A stretch of 64,000 nt of DNA from Paenibacillus cremeus (lineage in GTDB: Bacteria > Bacillota > Bacilli > Paenibacillales > NBRC-103111), in NCBI RefSeq assembly GCF_007786445.1, contig NZ_VNJI01000034.1:1-64000 (forward strand), given 5' to 3'. Positions within the stretch are counted from its first letter, which is position 1; the number at the start of each line of letters is the position of its first letter. Both the position numbers and the translations under genes were made by a program. The notes beneath the pieces are model-generated. The model saw only the letters and a program-made list of their open reading frames with translations. It searched no databases and was not told the origin of the DNA. This document shows, one piece after another, positions 51,210-60,186 of this stretch.

Positions 51210-53879
51210 TTATTTCCAGACGTTTGGTGCAGTTAGCTGTGCCTGAGCGGCGGCAATTCTCGCCACGGGTACGCGGTATGGAGAACAGCTCACATAATCC
51301 AGTCCGATGGCATGGCAGAAAAAGATGGACGGCTTATCGCCGCCGTGCTCGCCGCAGATGCCGGTTTTGAGCAGCGGCTTCACAGTTTTGCCCCGCTCGA
51401 CGGCCCATTCCATGAGCTGGCCTACCCCGTCTTGATCGAGCACCTGGAACGGATTATTCGGCAGCAGCTCCGTTTCCACATAATGCGTAAGGAATTTCCC
51501 TTCGGCGTCGTCCCGGCTGTAACCGAATGTCATCTGCGTTAAATCATTGGTACCGAAGGAGAAAAAGTCCGCATGCTGCGCAATTTGCCCGGCAGTAATG
51601 GCCGCACGAGGCACTTCGATCATCGTCCCGATCTGGTAGGAAATGCAGTCTGCGGCATGGTTAAGCTTACCCAGGACCTCCGAAGCGGTTCGCACGACCA
51701 GCTCCCGCATCCGCTTCAGCTCATTGGCATGGCCTACCAGCGGAATCATAATATCCGGCCGCACATCCATTCCAGCCTGTTTGCATTGCACGGCGGCACG
51801 AAAAATCGCTTCGACCTGCATTTCATATATATCCGGAAGCACAAGGCCCAGACGGCAGCCCCGGGTACCGAGCATCGGGTTCATTTCGTGCAGCGTCCGC
51901 ACTTTGCGCAGCAGCGAATCGAGCTTCGCCCTCTGCTCCGGCTCTACAGCCGGGTTATGGCTCATCCGTTCCTGCTGCAGCACCAGCTGCTCCAGATTCG
52001 GCAAAAACTCATGCAGTGGCGGATCCAGCAGCCGAATCGTCACCGGCAAGCCATCCATGGCGCGGAAGATGCCTTCAAAATCCTCCTGCTGCATAGGAAG
52101 CAGCTGCTGCAATGCCTTAGCCCGTTCATCCGCCGTCTCAGCAAGGATCATACTTTGCACTACAGGCACACGGGCTGCTTGCATAAACATATGCTCCGTC
52201 CGGCACAAGCCGATGCCCTCCGCCCCAAAATGCCGCGCCTTCGCCGCATCCTCCGGCGTGTCGGCGTTCGTATACACCTGCAGCGTACGAATCTCATCCG
52301 CCCAAGCCAGCAGCTCGCTCAGCTCCGCGGTGAGTACCGGCTCGCGCAGGCTGACGGCTCCGCGAATGACCCGCCCACTGGCGCCATCGATGGAGACTTG
52401 ATCGCCTTCGCTGATTGTCACCGTCCGCCCGTCGCTCAGCTTCACGCTGAACTCGCGGCCTTCGATGCCCACCGCATCGCAGCCGCATACGCACGGCTTC
52501 CCCATCCCGCGCGCCACCACCGCCGCATGGCTCGTCATACCGCCACGGCTCGTTAATACACCCTCGGCGGCCAGTACGCCGTGAATATCCTCCGGCGTCG
52601 TCTCCGAGCGGACGAGAATCACCTTGCGTCCCTCGCGTGCCCAAGCCTCCGCCGTGTCCGCATCAAAAACAGCCAGCCCGGTGGCGGCGCCCGGTGAGGC
52701 GGGCAATCCTGTCGCCAGCACGTCTAACGGCCGATCCGTATCTATGGCACGGTGCAGCAGCTGATCCAGATGAAAAGGCTCGATTCGCAGTATAGCCTCA
52801 CCGTGCGAGATCAGGCCCTCCTTGACCTGCTCGACGGCGATCTTCACGGCCGCTTGAGCCGTGCGCTTGCCGCTTCGCGTTTGCAGCAAATACAGCTTCC
52901 CCTGCTCGACGGTAAACTCGATGTCCTGCATATCTCTGTAGTGCAGCTCCAGCGCTTTGGCCGTTTGGAAGAGCTGCTCGTATATGTCAGGCATCTCTGC
53001 TTTTAGCTTGGCAATTGGAACAGGTGTCCGCACTCCTGCTACAACGTCCTCTCCCTGCGCATTCATCAAATATTCTCCGTACAACACATCCTCACCCGTG
53101 GACGGATTGCGTGTAAACAGCACCCCTGTACCGCAATCGCCGCCCATGTTGCCGAACACCATCGCTTGAATGTTCACCGCCGTACCCTGCTCATCAGGAA
53201 TGTGATGGAGCCGACGGTAAAACTGGGCGCGATGATTATTCCACGAGCGGAACACCGCTGCGACGGCTAGCTCAAGCTGCTCGCTGACCGATTGTGGAAA
53301 CGGTCTGCCGGCTTCTTTGGCGATAACCGCCTTATAGCTCGCAATGAGCTCAATCCAGCCCTCGGCCGGGATCTCACTGTCCTGCTCCAGCCGGAGCTTC
53401 CGCTTCAACCGACGCAGCCCCAGCTCAAAATGATGCGATTCAATGTCGAACACCACATTGCCAAACATCTGAATCAGCCTGCGGTAGCAGTCATAGGCAA
53501 ACCGGGCATTGCCGGTCATGACAGCGAGCCCCTTAACCGTCTCGTCGTTCAGCCCCAGGTTCAAGATCGTATCCATCATCCCCGGCATCGAGGTCACGGA
53601 GCCCGAACGAACCGACACCAGAAGCGGCTGCATCGGGTCCCCAAAGCGCTGTTGTTTGGCGGCTTCCAGCTCTCGCATCGATTGATTAAGCTCCTCCATG
53701 AGGCCTGCCGGCAGCTGCCCACCCCCATCATAAAATCGACGGCAAACCTCGGTCGTAATCGTAAACCCCGGCGGCACCGGCAGACCAGCACGCGTCATCT
53801 CAGCGAGATTGGCGCCTTTACCTCCAAGCAGCTGCTTCATCGCGGCATTCCCTTGCTGAAACGAAACAATGTTAGGCAT
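51210..53879 (-). CDS. ppdK: Pyruvate, phosphate dikinase
   Basis: An 889-aa enzyme of full length that interconverts pyruvate, ATP and phosphate with PEP, AMP and pyrophosphate. The ATP-grasp part starts LLGGKGANLAEMTRAGLPVPPG; the swivelling domain has phospho-His451 in GGMTSHAAVVARGMGKPC; the PEP barrel has EGIGLCRTEHMF, MLGTRGCRLG, FFSFGTNDLTQMTFGYSRDD and the catalytic Cys region KTGICGEHGG. ATG 53877-53879 follows GGGGGG; the longer frame to 53960 is in A+T-rich promoter DNA. No PpdK regulatory kinase gene is adjacent in the window. Confidence 0.97.
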   Translation of the reverse strand: MPNIVSFQQGNAAMKQLLGGKGANLAEMTRAGLPVPPGFTITTEVCRRFYDGGGQLPAGLMEELNQSMRELEAAKQQRFGDPMQPLLVSVRSGSVTSMPGMMDTILNLGLNDETVKGLAVMTGNARFAYDCYRRLIQMFGNVVFDIESHHFELGLRRLKRKLRLEQDSEIPAEGWIELIASYKAVIAKEAGRPFPQSVSEQLELAVAAVFRSWNNHRAQFYRRLHHIPDEQGTAVNIQAMVFGNMGGDCGTGVLFTRNPSTGEDVLYGEYLMNAQGEDVVAGVRTPVPIAKLKAEMPDIYEQLFQTAKALELHYRDMQDIEFTVEQGKLYLLQTRSGKRTAQAAVKIAVEQVKEGLISHGEAILRIEPFHLDQLLHRAIDTDRPLDVLATGLPASPGAATGLAVFDADTAEAWAREGRKVILVRSETTPEDIHGVLAAEGVLTSRGGMTSHAAVVARGMGKPCVCGCDAVGIEGREFSVKLSDGRTVTISEGDQVSIDGASGRVIRGAVSLREPVLTAELSELLAWADEIRTLQVYTNADTPEDAAKARHFGAEGIGLCRTEHMFMQAARVPVVQSMILAETADERAKALQQLLPMQQEDFEGIFRAMDGLPVTIRLLDPPLHEFLPNLEQLVLQQERMSHNPAVEPEQRAKLDSLLRKVRTLHEMNPMLGTRGCRLGLVLPDIYEMQVEAIFRAAVQCKQAGMDVRPDIMIPLVGHANELKRMRELVVRTASEVLGKLNHAADCISYQIGTMIEVPRAAITAGQIAQHADFFSFGTNDLTQMTFGYSRDDAEGKFLTHYVETELLPNNPFQVLDQDGVGQLMEWAVERGKTVKPLLKTGICGEHGGDKPSIFFCHAIGLDYVSCSPYRVPVARIAAAQAQLTAPNVWK

Positions 53880-54294
53880 GATGATGATCCCCCCATGAAT
53901 TAGGATACATAAATCACAGTTTTTCGGTAAATATCTTGTTATATAAAACATATCATACATAATAATATACTGTAAATAGTGCGTATTAATTGTATTTAGT
54001 ATGTATTTTATAATTGAAATGTGAGTCCTATATCCCTACAGTACCCCCTCTTATTTTCCTCCTTTTACCCATTATCCCCATCACTCAGGTCTGGTCATGT
54101 CACCACCAACCTTGGGACGGAGAAGCAATGGGCGATGAATGCAATCAACGTACCATCATCAAAGCATACTCATATGGATCAGCCCCGCTAACCTTTTTTT
54201 TGCGCTGCCTCTTTTACCAATCTAGCCCTGAGTCAAAGGGATAATAGAGAAAAGGACTCTTGCGAAGTACCACCCCTCGCTCCTCAAACGCAAC
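53880..54294. other. 415-bp gene-free stretch upstream of ppdK
   Basis: The first 130 bp are markedly A+T-rich and hold the ppdK promoter; the best match is TTTACA, an 18-bp spacer and TATGTT on the minus strand (about 53945-53975). The rest (54010-54290) is ordinary sequence. A 76-codon plus-strand frame at 54014-54244 has no ribosome-binding site or family and is not called. No RNA gene was recognised. Confidence 0.5.
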
Positions 54295-54335
54295 AAAAAA
54301 CACCGCAAATTCCTCGAAAGGAATCTACGGTGTTT
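54295..54335 (-). terminator. Terminator of the murA-like gene
   Basis: AAACACCG ... CGGTGTTT outer stem with an inner AAATTCCT/AGGAATC helix and a CGAA loop. On the minus strand it is followed by TTTTTTG (complement of 54295-54300). Confidence 0.88.
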
Positions 54336-54353
54336 CTTCATCCATTACCCTGC

Positions 54354-55652
54354 CTACAGTGAGCCCACCGAACGGGCCTCCTGCTCTTGCTCCAAATCTC
54401 GCTCCAGCAATGTAATGTTCGCCCCGAGCGACCGGAAGCTGCCGATCACGTCGTCATAGCCCCGCTCCAAGTGCTCCACACCCGTGATGCGAGTCGCGCC
54501 TTCGGCCACCAGCCCGGCTAACACCAGGCATGTACCCGCCCGAACATCGGTCGCATGCACCCAGGAGCCGGTCAGCGGCCGCCCACCGCGAATAAACGCG
54601 GTTTCCTGCCTGACCTCAATGTCCGCGCCCATCCGTCTCAGCTGCGGCACGTGATTAAACCGGTTTGGGTACACGCGCTCGGTGACAATGCTTTTGCCCT
54701 TCGCCTGCGTGAGCAATGCGGTCACCGGCTGCTGCAGATCGGTGGCAAAGCCCGGATACATCGAAGCTCGTACCCTAGTCGCGCGAATGCCGTCCTGACC
54801 GTACGCGGTGATGCTGCTCTCGTCCATCTCGATGCCTAGACCGACTTCTTTCAGCTTGGCGATACAAGAGCCCAGATGCTCCGGAATGACATCCTGCACC
54901 GTCACACGACCGCCTGTAATGCCGGCCGCCATTAAGAACGAGCCGGCAATGAGCCGGTCAGGGATGACGGCATGGCCTCCGCCGTTTAAGTATGGCACAC
55001 CTTCGATGCGAATGCGGTCCGTTCCCGCGCCATAAATCCGCGCCCCTAGCCGATTGAGCAGCGTAGCCGTATCGACGACCTCCGGATCGACCGCCGCATT
55101 GTACAGATTGGTGCGGCCTTTGGCCCGGCAGGCAGCGAGCAAGCTATTGATTGTCGCCCCTGAGGTGATCGTGTCAAAATAAATATCGGTACCCCGAAGC
55201 TCAGCAGCTTCGACGACGTAATAATCTTCATGAAACACTACTTTTGCACCCAGCGCCTGAAACGCTTTAATATGCTGATCGATCGGACGCGAAGAGAAAT
55301 CGTCTCCGCCTGGAAACCCAATCGTCACACGGCCGAATTTGGCGAGCAGTGCCCCTGCAAAATAATACGAAGCGCGGTATGCCGCCGCTTTTCCCGGATC
55401 AATCACGGCGCTGTGAATCCAGCGGGGATCGATGACCACATCTCCATTACTCTCCCGCCGAACCTCTAAACCGATATCCTGCGCGATGCGGGCGATGACT
55501 TTGACATCATCAATTTTCGGAATCCCCTCGAGTGTGACCACATCGTCAGCCAAGCATGCTGCTGCCAGCAGGGCTAGCGAGCTGTTTTTGGAGCCCGGGA
55601 TTTGTACACTGCCAACAAGCGGTCCTGCCGATTCTACTTGAATGTATCGCAT
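54354..55652 (-). CDS. murA: UDP-N-acetylglucosamine 1-carboxyvinyltransferase paralogue with Asp at the catalytic Cys position
   Basis: A 432-aa MurA-type protein: IPGSKNSSLALLAAA holds the conserved Lys22-Asn23, GFATDLQQPVTALL the catalytic Asp, and DVRAGTCLVLAGL the conserved Arg. The active-site loop reads PGGDDFSSRP where MurA normally has PGGCxIGxRP, so the catalytic Cys is Asp117. In MurA of Mycobacterium and Chlamydia the same change keeps activity and gives fosfomycin resistance. Overall divergence (SGATINSLLAACRAKGRTNL) suggests a second copy beside a housekeeping MurA. ATG 55650-55652 follows GAAGGTGG; a GTG 12 bases earlier is on that site. Confidence 0.88.
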   Translation of the reverse strand: MRYIQVESAGPLVGSVQIPGSKNSSLALLAAACLADDVVTLEGIPKIDDVKVIARIAQDIGLEVRRESNGDVVIDPRWIHSAVIDPGKAAAYRASYYFAGALLAKFGRVTIGFPGGDDFSSRPIDQHIKAFQALGAKVVFHEDYYVVEAAELRGTDIYFDTITSGATINSLLAACRAKGRTNLYNAAVDPEVVDTATLLNRLGARIYGAGTDRIRIEGVPYLNGGGHAVIPDRLIAGSFLMAAGITGGRVTVQDVIPEHLGSCIAKLKEVGLGIEMDESSITAYGQDGIRATRVRASMYPGFATDLQQPVTALLTQAKGKSIVTERVYPNRFNHVPQLRRMGADIEVRQETAFIRGGRPLTGSWVHATDVRAGTCLVLAGLVAEGATRITGVEHLERGYDDVIGSFRSLGANITLLERDLEQEQEARSVGSL

Positions 55653-55692
55653 CAAAGTACCCACCTTCGGAAGTTACTGTAACGTTCTATTT

Positions 55693-56388
55693 TTATTTGG
55701 AATCCATTTCCAATACATAGCCGCTGCCGCGAACCGCACTGATCAGGAACGTGTCCTTGCCATATTTTTTACGAATTCGGTACACTAGAGCGTTGAGCTC
55801 ATCCATACTGACATCGGGAATACCGTCCACCCCCACCGTGCGCTCCGGCCAAACGCTCTGTTTGATTTCTTCAATCGGCACCAGCCGATTGGCCTGCTCA
55901 TACAGCAGCTGGATCAGCAAAAACTCTTTCTCCGACATCGCAATCCGTTTGCCGCCGACAGTGCATTCGTGCTTTTCCCAGTGAATCGTCAGCGGAGGCT
56001 CAACAGGCACGGTCAGTCGCTGCGTCACACTGAGCGGCTCCAATTCCAGCGTCTGATCGGCAAAAATATATGAAAAGTGGATGACCGTCATCCCTTTGGC
56101 CAGTTTAATAATATCGAACGACTGCAGCGGATAGGGCTTATGCGGCTCTGCGCGAACGCCATTGATTTCTGTGCCGTGCCGGCTTCCCAGATCGTAGAGG
56201 ACGGCTTTGTCCCCTTCTTTGCGAATCAAGAAATGCTTCCGCGACAAGAACGCATTCGTAAAAGCAAAATCCGGCGAATAATCGTTGGACGCTCGACCGA
56301 TCACGGTTTCAGAAGCGGCCAGATTCAGACATGTCCCAGGCCTGAACGGCTCGCCTCGAATCACATACAGACAAGCGAAAGTATCCAA
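55693..56388 (-). CDS. FHA-domain winged-helix transcriptional regulator
   Basis: TTG start 56386-56388 is placed 9 nt after GGGAGG; the frame stays open to 56529 with ATG choices that have no site. The 231-aa protein has an FHA domain at about 10-110 (ETVIGRASND, LSRKHFLIR, YDLGSRHGTEING), which binds phospho-Thr. A PhoB/OmpR-type winged helix at about 140-228 follows (MSEKEFLLIQLLYEQANRLV and ALVYRIRKKYGKDTFLISAVRGSGYVL). There is no receiver domain, so regulation would come from Ser/Thr phosphorylation. It lies 40 nt upstream of murA on the same strand, probably in one unit, and is divergent from the LtaS-like gene. Confidence 0.85.
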   Translation of the reverse strand: MDTFACLYVIRGEPFRPGTCLNLAASETVIGRASNDYSPDFAFTNAFLSRKHFLIRKEGDKAVLYDLGSRHGTEINGVRAEPHKPYPLQSFDIIKLAKGMTVIHFSYIFADQTLELEPLSVTQRLTVPVEPPLTIHWEKHECTVGGKRIAMSEKEFLLIQLLYEQANRLVPIEEIKQSVWPERTVGVDGIPDVSMDELNALVYRIRKKYGKDTFLISAVRGSGYVLEMDSK

Positions 56389-56614
56389 GTTGCGTTCCCT
56401 CCCGAGCCTTCTTGATGTTAAGAACATAGCTCCAAGCTCTTCCATTGCGAAAATGAATCCATTCCCTATCATATCCATTTTTGGCTTCAAGGTAAATACT
56501 TTTGCGCTGACGTGTCGCTCACAAGTCACTGACAGCCTATTATCAGAGACAATCGCCTTATGATATAATACGAATGATTTAGGACCTAATCATACTACGG
56601 GGGAGTTTCCTTTT

Positions 56615-58150
56615 ATGCCGCTGCTCATTCGCCTGCTGACGACTGCCCTCTGGTCGCTGGCCCTCCTGACGTTCCAATCGTCGGAATTTATTAAACCGCT
56701 TACACCCAAGTCTCCTCCCGTCATTGAGCAGAAAACCGACTGGTCGAAGGAAGAACTAAGCAAGCCGCCCAACATCATCATCGTGCTTAGCGAAGCGTTC
56801 TGGGACATCACTCAAATGACCAATTTGAAATTCAGCGAGGATCCGGCTCCATTTTTCCATGCGCTGCAAGAGCGGTATACCCATGGCACGATGCTCTCGC
56901 CCATGTTCGGCGGAGGTACGGCGAATGTCGAGCTGGAGGTGCTGACCGGTCACTCGTACCGTTTTTTCCAGGAAGGGTCGATCGTTTATGAGCAGTACAT
57001 CAAGCAGCCCACCGCCTCCCTGGCCACTATCCTCTCATCCCAGGGGTATAAGGCGACGGCGATCAGCCCGTTTTATAATTGGTATTTTAACAGCTCGGAG
57101 GTGTACAAGCATCTCGGGTTCTCCAAATTTATCAGCTTGGAATATTTCAATCCCGATGAATATGTCGGGCCTTATATCGGCGACCATGCGGTGGCCAAAC
57201 GGATTATTGAAGAAAGCGAGAAAAATCCGGGTCCCGATTTCATCTTTGCCAATACGATGGAAAATCACTATCATTATTGGCCGGGCAAGTTTAAGCGCAA
57301 TACGATCGATGTTTCCGGAACGGGCTCGAATGAAGCTCTGGGCATCGCCGAAACCTACGCACAAGGCATGCGGGGCGCTGATGATATGCTGCAGGAGCTT
57401 GTGACCCATTTCAGTCAGGTGAAGGAGCCTACGGTGCTTGTATTTTTCGGTGACCATCTGCCGTCGCTGGAGCAGTATTTGGTGTACAAGGAGTCCAAGT
57501 ATATTACTGGGGAGGACGACCCCGATTTCTTGGAAAAAATGCACAGCACGCCCGTCATCGTATGGAACAACTATTTACCTCCGGGACAAACGGATGAGCT
57601 GCATATCAGCCCTTCGTTCCTAAGTCCATACATCCTGCATCTGGCGGGCCGCAAAGGCAGCGCCTATACCGATTACTTATCTGAGCTGTCGAAGAAGATG
57701 CCGATTGTCCCGCCGGAGGATCATTATGAGGCTTACCACATTGACGTGGATCTCGTGAAAGAGTATGAGGCGCGGCAGAATGCGATTTTGGAGGCAGAGA
57801 AAAATAATGCGTTGGCGAGCGATCCGCCATTTACGCTAGGCTACGGCGATCCGGTGGTCAAGCAGATCACGCCCGAGGCAGTCACGGTGCGCGGCGACAC
57901 CTTCGGCAAAGCACAGCTGACGCTGCGCGGCGGCCGCTTCGGCCTCGGCAGCACCGTGTTCGTGAACGGGCAGCAGCTGCAGAGCCAGTGGCAGAGCGAA
58001 GAGACGCTGACCGTCTCGCTCCCGAAGGAGCTGTATGCGAAGCCAGGCAGGTTGGACGTGCAAGTGAAGACGATCGACTCGAAGAACCACGTACTCGGTC
58101 AATCGCAAGTCCTCACCGTTCCGGTGGTGGAGAAAACAGCGGCGCCGTAG
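56615..58150 (+). CDS. LtaS-like sulfatase-fold enzyme with C-terminal IPT/TIG domain
   Basis: A 511-aa protein. GGGGGAG lies 8 nt before the ATG. A short anchor or signal (LLIRLLTTALWSLALLTF) replaces the five helices of true LtaS. The catalytic domain (50-390) has Glu60 in IIIVLSEAFWD, the nucleophile Thr102 in FGGGTANVELEVLTG and the metal Asp-His in VFFGDHLPSLEQY, the set used by LtaS for glycerol-phosphate transfer. A linker of helices and an IPT/TIG-type beta domain (about 430-510) end the chain. So it should be an extracellular phosphoglycerol transferase or hydrolase; the missing helices mean it cannot be assumed to make lipoteichoic acid. Confidence 0.88.
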   Translation: MPLLIRLLTTALWSLALLTFQSSEFIKPLTPKSPPVIEQKTDWSKEELSKPPNIIIVLSEAFWDITQMTNLKFSEDPAPFFHALQERYTHGTMLSPMFGGGTANVELEVLTGHSYRFFQEGSIVYEQYIKQPTASLATILSSQGYKATAISPFYNWYFNSSEVYKHLGFSKFISLEYFNPDEYVGPYIGDHAVAKRIIEESEKNPGPDFIFANTMENHYHYWPGKFKRNTIDVSGTGSNEALGIAETYAQGMRGADDMLQELVTHFSQVKEPTVLVFFGDHLPSLEQYLVYKESKYITGEDDPDFLEKMHSTPVIVWNNYLPPGQTDELHISPSFLSPYILHLAGRKGSAYTDYLSELSKKMPIVPPEDHYEAYHIDVDLVKEYEARQNAILEAEKNNALASDPPFTLGYGDPVVKQITPEAVTVRGDTFGKAQLTLRGGRFGLGSTVFVNGQQLQSQWQSEETLTVSLPKELYAKPGRLDVQVKTIDSKNHVLGQSQVLTVPVVEKTAAP

Positions 58151-58168
58151 CGCAGCTCGGCTAAATGG

Positions 58169-58222
58169 CAAGTGGCTATCCCATCTGGTTTAAGAAAAAC
58201 CTGATTGGGATAGCCACTTTTT
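58169..58222 (+). terminator. Terminator of the LtaS-like gene
   Basis: A very long stem (AGTGGCTATCCCAATC type, about 20 bp with two interruptions) closed by an AAGAAA loop and followed by TTTTTT. Stable, and on the minus strand only weakly T-flanked. Confidence 0.92.
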
Positions 58223-58425
58223 TAGTTTGTGAGGTAAATTTACCGCTCTTGAGGCCGGATTGCGCGGCTTCGGGCTCATAGTAAGGGATATTCACCTTAC
58301 TTTGGCCGGTGCGATGACTTGTCGGCTTTATGCCTAAAGCTGTCGAAACATGCGCTTGCCCGGGAAATGTAGGGTTTGCGCGAGATGCCAGCTCCCCTGC
58401 AGGGAGCGCGGCAAGCCATCACACC
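58223..58425. other. 203-bp gene-free stretch between the LtaS-like and ABC exporter genes
   Basis: Contains one short hairpin (58280-58286 with 58295-58301, AGTAAGG/CCTTACT) without a T-run, and otherwise nothing recognisable. It may hold the missing terminator of the minus-strand ABC operon. Confidence 0.4.
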
Positions 58426-60186
58426 CTACTCCTCACGGTACCAGAGGCTGCGCAGCTCTTCGTTCGTCTCAAGCAGCTCCTCAAGCTTGCCGGAGGCATC
58501 CACGCGCCCGTTCTTGAGGACGATGATGCGGTCGGCTTGCGCGAGGGCGGCTTTACGGTGGGAGACGACGAGGCACGCGGCGCCCTGCCGCTGCGTCTCG
58601 ATGCGCTCCCAGAGCTTGCGCTCGGTATCGACGTCGAGCGCGCTTGACAGGTCGTCGAAGACGAGCAGCTCCGCCTCGCGGACGAACATGCGCGCCGCCG
58701 CCGTCCGCTGGGCCTGCCCGCCGGAGAGCTTGACGCCCCGCGGGCCGATGACCGTCTCGAGCCCCAGCGGCAGCCGCTCGAGGTCCGGCTCCAGCACGGC
58801 CGAGCGGATCGCCCGCTCGAGCTGCCCCTGCTCGGGTACCAGCCCGAGCAAAATATTGTTCGCCAGCGTATCGCTGTACAGCCGCGGAATCTGCGGCGTG
58901 TAGGCGCTGCGCGGCGGCACAAAGAAATCGCCCGGGGCGCCCACCGGCTCCCCGTTCCAGCGCAGGTCTCCTGCCTGCATCGGCAGGAGACCGAGCAAGG
59001 CGCGCACCAGCGTCGTTTTCCCCGAGCCGACCCGGCCCGTGATAACGGTAAACGACCCGCGCGCCAGCGTCAAATCGACCCCCTCGACGCCGCGTCCCGT
59101 CTCGGGGTATCGATAGGTTAAGCCCCGCACCTCCAGCACGTCCAGCTCCTGCCCCGGTGTCAGGCGAGCCTCCGCCTCCGGCTCCGGCAGCGTTCCCCGC
59201 AGATAAAGCGGGTGGTACTCCGTCAGCTTCGTCGGCTCCGCTCCTTGTAGCAGCGTCTCCAACCGCCCCTTCGAAACCGTGCACTGCTTGAAGTAGGTTA
59301 GAAATTTACCAAAATTCTGGATAAATTGCGTAACGAAGTTTAAGTAATAGACGAATAAGGCAAAATCCCCGACGGTAAAGCTGCCGTCACGCATCGACTG
59401 CGCGGCAAGCAGCAGGATGAGCCCTGTCCCGATATTGACTGCATTGGAGAACACGGAATCCAGCATGGAATTCATCAGCTTATCCTTCAGCATCGCTTCC
59501 CGGCGATTCTCGTTCAATGCTTTGAAGCGGTCGATAACGCGATCCTCGGCGCCGGCCACTTGAATCGACTGCACCGAGCTGAACATCTCGCTGATCGCGC
59601 CCGTCACTTGGCTTGTCGCCTCCCGGCTGGCAGCGCGGTATTTTTGCAGCATAGCGGTGGACAGCTGTGCGATCGAGACGACCACAACCAGCGGCAAAAA
59701 GACCCACATCGTCATCTGCGCATTAATGCGGATCAAGATGAAGCAGGACACCGCCGCGAAGCACGTCATCGCAAATGCGTCAACTGACCAGCTGACCGTT
59801 TCCTCCACCTGATCGACGTCATCGCGAAACGAGCTGATCGCCTCGCCCGGCGAGCAAGGGATCGCCTTGGCACCCGGCTCCTTCAGCACGTGCCGCAGCA
59901 AATTGCGTCGCAGCAGCGCCCCGATGCGAAAGCGAAACTGAACGTCCGTTATGAAGCCGAACACGATCAGCACCACGCGGGCGAGCGCCGCCGCCAGCAG
60001 AAGCGCGATCAGCGCCCCGACACCGAACCCATACGGTGAGCTGCCCGACAGCAGATCGAAGAACTGCTTCGTGAGCAGCCCGGGCACAATCGGAGCCAAA
60101 TAGATGAGCGTCCAAGCCAAAGCATTCAGTATGTACAGAATTAGCCGATAGCGCGTCAGCTTCCACAAAAATGCGAAGGTCGTCAT
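58426..60186 (-). CDS. Heterodimeric ABC exporter subunit with degenerate Walker B
   Basis: A 586-aa half exporter: six helices (about 1-310) then an ATPase domain with Walker A GRVGSGKTT, signature LSGGQAQRTAAARM, Walker B ELLVFDDLSSALD and switch His VSHRKAAL. The Walker B Glu is replaced by Asp, the mark of the non-hydrolysing site in heterodimeric exporters such as BmrCD and TM287/288. Its partner is encoded just upstream and overlaps it by 4 bases (ATGA). Together they would export a lipid, peptide or drug. Very G+C-rich in the ATPase part. Confidence 0.93.
   Translation of the reverse strand: MTTFAFLWKLTRYRLILYILNALAWTLIYLAPIVPGLLTKQFFDLLSGSSPYGFGVGALIALLLAAALARVVLIVFGFITDVQFRFRIGALLRRNLLRHVLKEPGAKAIPCSPGEAISSFRDDVDQVEETVSWSVDAFAMTCFAAVSCFILIRINAQMTMWVFLPLVVVVSIAQLSTAMLQKYRAASREATSQVTGAISEMFSSVQSIQVAGAEDRVIDRFKALNENRREAMLKDKLMNSMLDSVFSNAVNIGTGLILLLAAQSMRDGSFTVGDFALFVYYLNFVTQFIQNFGKFLTYFKQCTVSKGRLETLLQGAEPTKLTEYHPLYLRGTLPEPEAEARLTPGQELDVLEVRGLTYRYPETGRGVEGVDLTLARGSFTVITGRVGSGKTTLVRALLGLLPMQAGDLRWNGEPVGAPGDFFVPPRSAYTPQIPRLYSDTLANNILLGLVPEQGQLERAIRSAVLEPDLERLPLGLETVIGPRGVKLSGGQAQRTAAARMFVREAELLVFDDLSSALDVDTERKLWERIETQRQGAACLVVSHRKAALAQADRIIVLKNGRVDASGKLEELLETNEELRSLWYREE

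Noticed and set aside
54014-54244. 76-codon plus-strand frame in the ppdK upstream space
   Set aside because: No ribosome-binding site, no hydrophobic or domain pattern that looks selected, and A+T-rich start region.
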